Below are positions 4,553 through 9,909 of a stretch of 9,909 bases of DNA, in pieces (the first letter of the stretch is position 1; the number at the start of each line of letters is the position of its first letter). The stretch comes from a bacterium (GTDB taxonomy: Bacteria > SZUA-182 > SZUA-191), in contig QIEW01000470.1 in assembly GCA_003230535.1 (NCBI GenBank), positions 1-9,909 of the forward strand, written 5' to 3'. The position numbers were made by a program, and so were the translations under genes. The notes beneath the pieces were generated by a model, which saw only the letters and a list, made by a program, of their open reading frames with translations, did no database searches and was not told the origin of the DNA.

Positions 4553-5898
4553 TGTTTCGGAAAGTATTGATAGCTAACCGCGGGGAGATTGCTCTTCGTA
4601 TTATCCGGGCCTGTAAGGAGTTAAACATAAGAACGGTTGCGGTATATTCTAAAGCCGACGCAAACTCCCTGCATGTCCGTTTTGCCGATGAAGCTATTTG
4701 CATCGGTCCGCCGGAAAGCGCTAACAGCTATCTTAATGTGCCCAGCATTATCAGCGCGGCGGAAATTACCGATGCCGAGGCAATTCATCCGGGATATGGC
4801 TTTTTAGCTGAAAATGCCCATTTTGCGGAGATTTGCGAGAGTTGCGGGATAAAATTTATCGGTCCGAGTGCTGAGGTCATCCGGCAGATGGGGAATAAGG
4901 TGCAAGCCAGGGTCAGAGCGCGCCAGGCCGGGGTTTCCACTCTTCAGGGAAGCGGCTGTCTGGAAAGTCCTGATGAGGGGCGGGAGATTGCCCATGAGAT
5001 CGGTTATCCCGTAGTTATTAAAGCTGCCGGCGGGGGCGGCGGGCGGGGAATGCGGGTAGTTCACACCAATGCCAGTTTCCTTAACGCTTTTATGGCGGCT
5101 CAATCCGAAACAATCTCCGCTTTCGGACAACCAGATATTTATCTGGAGAAATATCTGGAAGAGCCGAAGCACGTAGAAGTGCAAATATTAGGAGACGAGC
5201 ATGGGAATCTGGTCCATTTAGGGGAGCGGGACTGTTCTGTCCAGCGCCGTTACCAGAAGTTGATCGAAGAGGCCCCCTGTGCTACCGTGTCTGACAAACT
5301 ACGCAACCAGTTAGGGGAAGCCGCCCTGAAAGTCGCCAAGAAAGTAGGTTACTCCAGCGCGGGAACCGTGGAATTTTTATTGGAGAAGAATCATTTCTAT
5401 TTTATGGAAATGAACACTCGGATTCAGGTGGAGCATCCGGTAACAGAGATGATTACCAGGATTGACCTGGTGAAAGAGCAGATCAAAATTGCGGCTGGAA
5501 AGCCTTTAACATATAAGCAGAAGGATATCAACCTGCAAGGTCACTCAATAGAATGCAGAATATGTGCTGAAGATCCTAACTCTTTTATCCCCTGTCCCGG
5601 GCAAATAACCGGTTATAACGTTCCAGGAGGTTTCGGGGTACGGGTAGATACGGCAATCTATCCGAACTACATCATTCCACCCCATTACGACTCAATGGTA
5701 GCCAAGTTGATTACCTGGGGGGTTGACCGGCAAGAAGCTATCGCCAAAATGCAACGCTCTTTGGATGAGTTTGTTATCCAGGGAATAAATACTACTATTC
5801 CATTTCACCAACGAGTTTTTCTTCAGGCTGAGTTCCTGCAAGGGAATTTTACTACGCGCTTCCTGGAAGGGCTGCAAAATTCTGCTAAAAACGAATAA
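4552..5898 (+). CDS. accC: Acetyl-CoA carboxylase, biotin carboxylase subunit
   Basis: ATP- and bicarbonate-dependent carboxylation of the biotin on AccB. With ATG 4552 the protein is 448 residues, typical of AccC. This start shares its A with the accB TGA (TGATG), implying translational coupling. TTG at 4549 is a possible but less likely start. The N-terminal domain begins KVLIANRGEIA (4-14) and includes HPGYGFLAEN (79-88). The ATP-grasp domain has MGNK with Lys116, the Gly-rich loop at 160-166 preceded by Lys157, QKLIEEAP (235-242) and EMNTRIQVEH (286-295), which holds the metal and catalytic residues. All match the E. coli enzyme with a two-residue offset after Lys116. The biotin-carboxylase C-terminal domain is complete, with no truncation. 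accA and accD are not in the window. Confidence 0.97.
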   Translation: MFRKVLIANRGEIALRIIRACKELNIRTVAVYSKADANSLHVRFADEAICIGPPESANSYLNVPSIISAAEITDAEAIHPGYGFLAENAHFAEICESCGIKFIGPSAEVIRQMGNKVQARVRARQAGVSTLQGSGCLESPDEGREIAHEIGYPVVIKAAGGGGGRGMRVVHTNASFLNAFMAAQSETISAFGQPDIYLEKYLEEPKHVEVQILGDEHGNLVHLGERDCSVQRRYQKLIEEAPCATVSDKLRNQLGEAALKVAKKVGYSSAGTVEFLLEKNHFYFMEMNTRIQVEHPVTEMITRIDLVKEQIKIAAGKPLTYKQKDINLQGHSIECRICAEDPNSFIPCPGQITGYNVPGGFGVRVDTAIYPNYIIPPHYDSMVAKLITWGVDRQEAIAKMQRSLDEFVIQGINTTIPFHQRVFLQAEFLQGNFTTRFLEGLQNSAKNE

Positions 5899-5922
5899 TA
5901 CATGGAGGAACAGTAAACAGTT

Positions 5923-6282
5923 ATGGATAAGGCCAAAATGAAAGAGGTTGAAAAACGTCTCCGGAAAGAACGACAACGAATTCTGGCAGAGCTGGGGGAG
6001 ACTGTTAACGGGTTACACCAGCCAAACACGGAAGAACTGCCCGATTTTAGTGACTTATCATCTTTGGAAACGAATCGAAATTTTCTGCTTAGGCTAAAAG
6101 AGCGGGAGCGCAATCTGCTGATTAAAATCGAACAAACCCTGGAGAAGATCCGGCAGGGAACTTTTGGGGTCTGCGATGAATGTGGTCTGGAAATAGGCGA
6201 GAAAAGGATAGAGGCGCGACCGGTAGTTTCCTTGTGCATAGAATGTAAAACTAAACAGGAAGAGCGGGAAAGGCGCGGTTGA
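5923..6282 (+). CDS. DksA/TraR-family C4 zinc-finger protein
   Basis: 119 residues. The N-terminal coiled coil (about 4-30 and 48-80) is interrupted by a turn with DFSD (41-44), the place where DksA has its DxxDxA tip that reaches into the RNA-polymerase secondary channel; here the last position is Ser. A C-terminal zinc finger has Cys84, Cys87, Cys105 and Cys108 with DksA-like text (GLEIGEKRIEARP). Family members bind RNA polymerase and modify rRNA and stress transcription with ppGpp. The true DksA role is inferred, so no symbol is given. It follows accC by 24 bp and is probably co-transcribed. A GGAGG (5904-5908) lies 14 nt before ATG 5923. An alternative start at ATG 5938 has AAGG at better spacing. 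Confidence 0.88.
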   Translation: MDKAKMKEVEKRLRKERQRILAELGETVNGLHQPNTEELPDFSDLSSLETNRNFLLRLKERERNLLIKIEQTLEKIRQGTFGVCDECGLEIGEKRIEARPVVSLCIECKTKQEERERRG

Positions 6283-6317
6283 CAGTCCAGGGTTGAAATT
6301 TAAGTTTACCCCGAAAT

Positions 6318-6343
6318 AGGGGGCGAAAGGTTTTCCGCCCCCT
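6318..6343. terminator. Hairpin between convergent dksA-like and fmdB-like genes
   Basis: AGGGGGCG (6318-6325) and CGCCCCCT (6336-6343) form a perfect 8-bp GC-rich stem with a 10-nt loop. It sits 35 bp after the dksA-like stop and 5 bp after the fmdB-like stop, as expected for a shared bidirectional terminator. Neither strand has a good T-run after it, so efficiency is uncertain. Confidence 0.5.
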
Positions 6344-6348
6344 CTGGT

Positions 6349-6579
6349 TCAGGACATCCCGCAACTGGAGCAAGATTTGGAACTACAGCTCGAGCAGGAC
6401 GAGGATGAGCTGGAGCCAGGTTCCCCTCTGCCGCCTCCCTGATTAAAAAACAGTGATGGCAGCCGGTGGAGGTTGGCGCTCTCACACTGCGGGCAGAGTA
6501 TTTGCGGGGGGGAAGAACTTAAGATTAGTTTCTCAAATTCGTAGTGACAATCTGTACATTCATATTCATAGATAGGCAT
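6349..6579 (-). CDS. FmdB-family zinc-ribbon protein with Cys/Ser tail
   Basis: 76 residues. It begins MPIYEYEC, the hallmark of the FmdB/CxxC-CxxC regulatory-protein family, and has a zinc ribbon of Cys8-x2-Cys11 and Cys29-x2-Cys32. A Gly-rich hinge (about 48-55) leads to a Ser-rich tail with a second set of cysteines, CSSC (62-65) and CSSC (70-73), which could bind another metal. The family name comes from a putative regulator next to formylmethanofuran dehydrogenase, but the function of most members is unknown. GGGAG about 10-12 nt upstream supports the start at 6579. It stands alone, convergent with the accB operon and divergent from dacB. Confidence 0.88.
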   Translation of the reverse strand: MPIYEYECTDCHYEFEKLILSSSPPQILCPQCESANLHRLPSLFFNQGGGRGEPGSSSSSSCSSCSSKSCSSCGMS

Positions 6580-6758
6580 AAGTTATCGTCTCCCTTAAGG
6601 CGCTTTCTTCCAATCAGCCAAAAACCGCCTTGATACACTTATTTTGTGACAGGTCCTAAGCGGAACGTATTTTATTTATATGGGACGATCTATTTTAGAG
6701 CTTATCGAGAGTTAAAATCAAGGGATTTAGGAAAAACATTGATAAATAAGGCGGAAAA
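6580..6758. other. Divergent promoter region fmdB-like / dacB
   Basis: 179 bp that must hold both promoters. The inverted repeat AAGGCG (6597-6602) / CGCCTT (6626-6631) lies just upstream of the fmdB-like ribosome site. TTGTGA followed after 18 bp by TATTTT (about 6645-6674) is a weak candidate promoter for dacB. No operator of a known class was recognised. Confidence 0.35.
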
Positions 6759-8231
6759 TTGGCGTTAAATAGTAAGAAAGGTCTGCGTTTTAGCTGCATT
6801 TGGTTGCTGGTAGCGCTCATCTTCTGGGGAGCGGAGGTAAGCTGGGCGCAGGCAAAATTTCATCCAGGCTCCCCTGAAGCAAAACTCTCCCATACCCTGG
6901 AGCAGCTTCTAAAATCAAAAGTTCTCAGGAAAGCCAAGCTGGCCTTACAGGTAGTCTCTCTCTCTAAGGGTGATCGCCTGTTTACCTATCGACACCAACA
7001 AGCGATGACCCCCGCCTCCAATATGAAACTTATAACGGCGGCCACAGCTTTGGCGCGTCTCGGCCCTGAATACCGTTTCCGGACTGAATTTTATCTCAGC
7101 AGCAGACCTAAGCAGGGCGTAGTGGACGGTGATTTCTACATCAAGGGCTACGGCGATCCTTACTTAGTATATGAAGAGGTTTATAAGCTGGTCCGGAGAT
7201 TGTCTCACCAGGGTTTACGGAAGATCACGGGTAATGTAGTGGCCGATGACTATTATTTTGATATCAAACGGCTGGTCGATGGCTGGACCCCTCAAACCCA
7301 GAAGTGTTACACTCCGGAGACCGGGGCGCTGTCCTATAACTTTAATACCCTCGAAGTATCCGTCGCCCCGGGATTGTCATTAGGCGACCCCTTATTGGTC
7401 TGGAGCAACCCCGTTACTACATATGTAAGGTTGGTGAATCAGGGCCGAACGGCTGAGAACGGCAAACGACTATCGGTGAAGATGGTGAATAGTCATGGGA
7501 AACATAAGGTCTATATCACAGGCGTCCTATCTCCGCGGGCGAAGACCAGGGTTATCTACAGGCCGGTAAGTGATCCTCCGCGTTATGCAGCGTCGGTATT
7601 TCGGGATATGCTAAGACAGCAAGGGGTAAAGATAGAGGGAGAAGCGCGGACGGGCCTGGTGCCTTATGATGCCGTCCTTCTCTATGAACATCGCTCCCGG
7701 CCACTGTCCAGGTTATTGGCTTTAATGAACAAATACAGCAATAACTTTATGGCGGAGCAGATCTTAAAAACCCTGGGGGCGGAGTTCCATGAGCATCCAG
7801 GTTCAGCCGCCGGCGGAGCGGAAGCGGTGGGGGAGTTTTTACAGGAAATAGGGGTGGATACCGCGCCGTTGTACATAGCGGACGGTTCCGGGCTCTCCCG
7901 TAAAAACCGCCTCACAGCAGAATCTATCTGCCAGGTCCTGGCTTATATGTATAGTAAGTTTGAACTGCGCTCGGAGTATATTGCCTCACTAGCCCTCCCC
8001 GGAGGGACAGGCACCTTTAAAGGGCGGCTTAACGGGAACCGGGAAGCAAAACGTATCCGCGTGAAAACCGGAAACATGAACGGCGTGCACACTCTGTCGG
8101 GGTATGTGGGGAGCAAAAACGGAGAAGTTTTGGCCTTCTCCCTGCTTATCAATAACTACCATGGCTATGCCGACCAGCTATACAGGTTTCAGGATAAAGT
8201 CTGCCTGGAGTTAGCCAATTTCAACCGCTAG
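6759..8231 (+). CDS. dacB: D-Ala-D-Ala carboxypeptidase/endopeptidase, PBP4 family (S13)
   Basis: Removes terminal D-Ala from, or hydrolyses cross-links in, peptidoglycan outside the cytoplasmic membrane. 490 residues, normal for class C low-mass penicillin-binding proteins. A signal peptide spans 1-30 (hydrophobic about 12-24, cleavage near SWA-Q). The active-site triad is complete: SNMK (Ser87, Lys90), SNN (327-329) and KTG (436-438). The 240-residue gap between the first two motifs is the inserted domains typical of S13 enzymes. DGSGLS (375-380) is another family signature. The TTG start at 6759 is the only usable start after the in-frame TAA at 6747-6749, and AAGGCGGA precedes it. No later Met would keep the signal peptide. 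Alone in its transcription unit; a stem with T-run follows at 8331. Confidence 0.95.
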   Translation: MALNSKKGLRFSCIWLLVALIFWGAEVSWAQAKFHPGSPEAKLSHTLEQLLKSKVLRKAKLALQVVSLSKGDRLFTYRHQQAMTPASNMKLITAATALARLGPEYRFRTEFYLSSRPKQGVVDGDFYIKGYGDPYLVYEEVYKLVRRLSHQGLRKITGNVVADDYYFDIKRLVDGWTPQTQKCYTPETGALSYNFNTLEVSVAPGLSLGDPLLVWSNPVTTYVRLVNQGRTAENGKRLSVKMVNSHGKHKVYITGVLSPRAKTRVIYRPVSDPPRYAASVFRDMLRQQGVKIEGEARTGLVPYDAVLLYEHRSRPLSRLLALMNKYSNNFMAEQILKTLGAEFHEHPGSAAGGAEAVGEFLQEIGVDTAPLYIADGSGLSRKNRLTAESICQVLAYMYSKFELRSEYIASLALPGGTGTFKGRLNGNREAKRIRVKTGNMNGVHTLSGYVGSKNGEVLAFSLLINNYHGYADQLYRFQDKVCLELANFNR

Positions 8232-8273
8232 TGCAGCGTCTTGTAAGTCTTTAGGTTTATCCTGCATTATTTT

Positions 8274-8387
8274 GTCATTCCTGCCCCCGCTTTCGCGGGG
8301 ATAAACTCCAGCAGGAATCCAGTAATGGCTCCAGGTTCTACCTGGTTTTTTATCGGTCTGGATTCCTGGTCAAGCCAGGAAGGACAG
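8274..8387. repeat. REP/MITE-like palindromic element after dacB
   Basis: GTCATTCCTG (8274-8283) and CAGGAAGGAC (8376-8385) form a 10-bp terminal inverted repeat with one mismatch. Inside are CCCCGC-TTTC-GCGGGG (8285-8300), the 11-bp arms CAGGAATCCAG (8312-8322) and CTGGATTCCTG (8358-8368), and TTCCTGG-TCAAG-CCAGGAA (8363-8381). From general knowledge, GTCATTCCTGC...GGAATCCAG units are dispersed intergenic repeats in many bacteria. No coding capacity. Confidence 0.7.
8331..8351 (+). terminator. Intrinsic terminator downstream of dacB
   Basis: CCAGGT-TCT-ACCTGG (8331-8345) is directly followed by six Ts (8346-8351). It lies 100 bp past the dacB stop, inside the palindromic element, which may therefore supply the transcription end of dacB. 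Confidence 0.6.
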
Positions 8388-8618
8388 GCATTATAAACCC
8401 AGTTATTTACAAAATAATGTACTAGAACAGAAGCGGCAAGGCTTGCGCCTCTATAGCGATGACTACCCCTCGCTTCATCACCACGCCCGACATCAAGCCA
8501 ACCGACAACCTGCCCCTGGAACATGCCCTTCTTTCTATCTTATAGCTTGTATATTCTTGTCGAATTTGCAGCTAATCTGCGCAACTAAGCGTTAGGAGCA
8601 GCTTTAGCTCCTTTCCGA
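8388..8618. other. Non-coding stretch before the moaA promoter
   Basis: 231 bp without a recognisable gene. It has the short hairpins GCAAG-G-CTTGC (8436-8446) and AGGAGC...GCTCCT (8594-8612). A 28-codon frame from ATG 8459 (MTTPRFITTPDIK...) has no ribosome site and matches nothing I know. The C-rich block at 8465-8525 differs in composition from its surroundings. Confidence 0.45.
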
Positions 8619-8647
8619 TTGACTTCCTTAATATTGTTAAGTATTCT
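8619..8647 (+). promoter_or_regulatory. Candidate moaA promoter
   Basis: TTGACT (8619-8624), a 17-bp spacer, TATTCT (8642-8647). The -35 matches five of six consensus bases, the -10 four of six including both key T/A positions. Transcription would begin near 8654, giving a leader of about 100 nt to ATG 8755. Confidence 0.45.
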
Positions 8648-8692
8648 TATACTTGGCTTCAGTTTGTTAAACAACTTAACAGACGGATTTGA

Positions 8693-8750
8693 CGCCTAAA
8701 CAGAAGGGCGCCGGGGGCATATCCTCTATATATGCACCACACAATATTGT
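8693..8750 (+). promoter_or_regulatory. Folded moaA leader
   Basis: Contains CGCC (8693-8696) / GGCG (8707-8710), GCATAT (8717-8722) / ATATGC (8730-8735), and the perfect palindrome ACAATATTGT (8741-8750) where the Shine-Dalgarno sequence of moaA would be expected. moaA leaders in some bacteria carry a Moco riboswitch, but I could not match its conserved pattern here. Confidence 0.3.
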
Positions 8751-8754
8751 CCAT

Positions 8755-9747
8755 ATGTTACATGATAGTATACACAGAAAGATAACCTATCTGCGAATAT
8801 CGGTCACCGACCGCTGTAATCTGCGCTGCGTTTACTGCTTACCCAAACAGGGGGTAGTAAAGCTTGAGCGGCGTGAGATACTAAGTTACGAGGAACTGCT
8901 GCGGTTGGTTCGGATTGGAGTGGAGCTGGGATTAACCAAGATACGGATTACCGGCGGGGAGCCGCTGATCCGGGACGGCATTACCTCCCTGATCAGAGCC
9001 GTCTCGGCAGTCCCAGGCATCCAAGACCTGGCTCTAACCACTAACGGGACATTACTCAAAGAACTGGCCAAAGACCTGGCCGGCGCCGGATTGCATCGGG
9101 TCAACGTAAGCCTGGATACCTTAGAGCCCGGCAAATACAAACTTATTACCCGCGGGGGAAACTTAGATCAGGTACTAGAAGGTATAGGGGCGGCCAAAGA
9201 AGCCGGTTTGCACCCCGTGAAAGTTAATATGGTGGTCATCAGAGGGGTGAACGACACCGAGGCAGGGGATTTTTTACGGTTTGCCAAGGAGTATGAGACG
9301 GAGGTCCGCTTCATCGAATTTATGCCCTATTTCCATAACGAACATTTTTGGGGCTGGGACAAGGTCGTTCCCCGAGATGAAATCTGGAAAAATCTGGATG
9401 CTGATAAGCATCTTGTTCCCAGATTACAGACGCTCCTTACCGGGCCGTCCACCCTATATACCTTTAAGGACGGTCAGGGAAGCATAGGCTTTATCGCTCC
9501 CTTAAGCAGACGCTTCTGTGATCGTTGCAACCGGCTGCGTTTAACTGCCGACGGGGCGCTGCTGGGCTGCTTATTCGGTAGCGGCGGGGTGGATATAAAA
9601 ACTCCCCTGCGACGGGGCGCGGATGATAACTTCCTGAAAAATATGTTTATCCAGGCAGCAGGGAAGAAACCGCACCGGCACCATATTTCCAAAATCACCA
9701 CCCCTCTGCCAAGCATGGGGCGTTCCATGTCCTGCATCGGCGGCTAA
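8755..9747 (+). CDS. moaA: GTP 3',8-cyclase MoaA, molybdenum cofactor synthesis
   Basis: Radical-SAM enzyme converting GTP to 3',8-cyclo-GTP, the first step of molybdopterin synthesis with MoaC. With ATG 8755 the protein has 330 residues, the usual length, and begins just before the conserved RKITYLRISVTDRCNLRC. The SAM cluster is Cys21-x3-Cys25-x2-Cys28, and SAM binding includes GGEP (67-70). The C-terminal second 4Fe-4S site is Cys255-x2-Cys258-x13-Cys272. The protein ends in Gly-Gly (329-330), needed in MoaA for activity, so the gene is intact. A TTG at 8689 would add 22 residues unlike the family, and no clear ribosome site precedes either start. No other moa or molybdoenzyme gene is in the window. 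An IS21-like end begins 63 bp after its stop. Confidence 0.95.
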   Translation: MLHDSIHRKITYLRISVTDRCNLRCVYCLPKQGVVKLERREILSYEELLRLVRIGVELGLTKIRITGGEPLIRDGITSLIRAVSAVPGIQDLALTTNGTLLKELAKDLAGAGLHRVNVSLDTLEPGKYKLITRGGNLDQVLEGIGAAKEAGLHPVKVNMVVIRGVNDTEAGDFLRFAKEYETEVRFIEFMPYFHNEHFWGWDKVVPRDEIWKNLDADKHLVPRLQTLLTGPSTLYTFKDGQGSIGFIAPLSRRFCDRCNRLRLTADGALLGCLFGSGGVDIKTPLRRGADDNFLKNMFIQAAGKKPHRHHISKITTPLPSMGRSMSCIGG

Positions 9748-9810
9748 AAGCTTGCCAACGGCTAGGCCATATGATGATGAACTCGTAAAAAGCCAGAAAA
9801 CATATATTTA

Positions 9811-9909
9811 TGTCAATTTGTTAGCGGCGGGGTGAAAATGTCATAAAAGTGGCGGTTTGAAAATGCGTTGTCAGAGGTGATGATTATAGGGGGTACCGCC
9901 GGGCCGTTT
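9811..9909 (+). mobile_element. Probable left end of an IS21-type insertion sequence (cut by window)
   Basis: Starts TGTCAATTTG (9811-9820) and shows a 25-bp-spaced direct repeat, GCGGGGTGAAAATG (9827-9840) and GCGGTTTGAAAATG (9852-9865), with TGTCA recurring at 9811, 9839 and (as TTGTCA) about 9869. IS21-family ends begin with TG and carry several such short repeated motifs as transposase sites before istA. The call is from pattern only; the transposase lies beyond the window. Confidence 0.45.
9880..9909 (+). CDS. Possible start of a transposase gene, partial
   Basis: ATG 9880 opens ten codons (MIIGGTAGPF) to the window edge. AGAGGTG sits directly against the ATG, closer than a normal ribosome site, so the true start may be later. 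The position just inside an IS21-like end suggests an istA-type transposase, but the visible peptide is too short to identify. Confidence 0.2.
   Translation, partial: MIIGGTAGPF

Noticed and set aside
8267-8524. 85-codon minus-strand frame
   Set aside because: Its C-terminal half is the palindromic repeat read as protein, and the N-terminal half has no ribosome site or recognisable motif.
8459-8545. 28-codon plus-strand frame MTTPRFITTPDIK...
   Set aside because: No Shine-Dalgarno sequence and no recognised family. The length is within chance expectation.

Overview
The window looks like bacterial chromosome from an anaerobic or syntrophic-type lineage. It carries ordinary housekeeping genes separated by unusually long intergenic stretches rich in palindromes. 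The gene set is type I-alpha glutamine synthetase, AccB-AccC, a DksA/TraR-type zinc-finger protein, an FmdB-type zinc ribbon, PBP4-type DacB and MoaA. It has no lineage-specific marker. Desulfobacterota or a related anaerobic phylum would fit the mix and the many small intergenic repeats, but this is an impression, not a result.

Layout: 1-157 holds a small palindromic repeat (MITE-like) abutting the end of glnA. glnA (154-1488, minus) is followed upstream by about 490 bp without a clear gene, containing palindromes and a possible decayed reading frame. Two exported proteins on the minus strand follow: a small Gly-rich, Cys-containing protein (1982-2449) and a DUF1573-like Ig-type protein (2761-3489). 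Between them sits the most unusual structure here: five perfect short hairpins in 150 bp, bracketed by a 26-bp direct repeat with one mismatch. Hairpins 1/3 and 4/5 are inverted relatives of each other, differing only by compensated base-pair changes in the stems. A minus-strand intrinsic terminator lies just upstream of the DUF1573-like gene.

From 3947 a good sigma-70 type promoter drives accB-accC-dksA-like (4094-6282, plus), the biotin carboxylase half of acetyl-CoA carboxylase plus a likely RNA-polymerase-binding regulator. A convergent fmdB-like gene (6349-6579, minus) meets this operon across a hairpin. dacB (6759-8231, plus) starts with TTG and encodes a secreted peptidoglycan DD-peptidase. 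It is followed by a REP-like palindromic element containing a terminator. After about 230 bp with no recognisable gene, a promoter leads to moaA (8755-9747, plus; molybdenum cofactor synthesis). The last 100 bases look like the left end of an IS21-type insertion sequence running off the window.

Functionally, the identified genes cover nitrogen assimilation (glnA), fatty-acid initiation (accBC), transcriptional control (dksA-like), cell-wall remodelling (dacB) and Moco synthesis (moaA). They do not form one system. The part most worth study is the hairpin array with its direct repeats at 2496-2768. No CRISPR array, tRNA or rRNA was seen.
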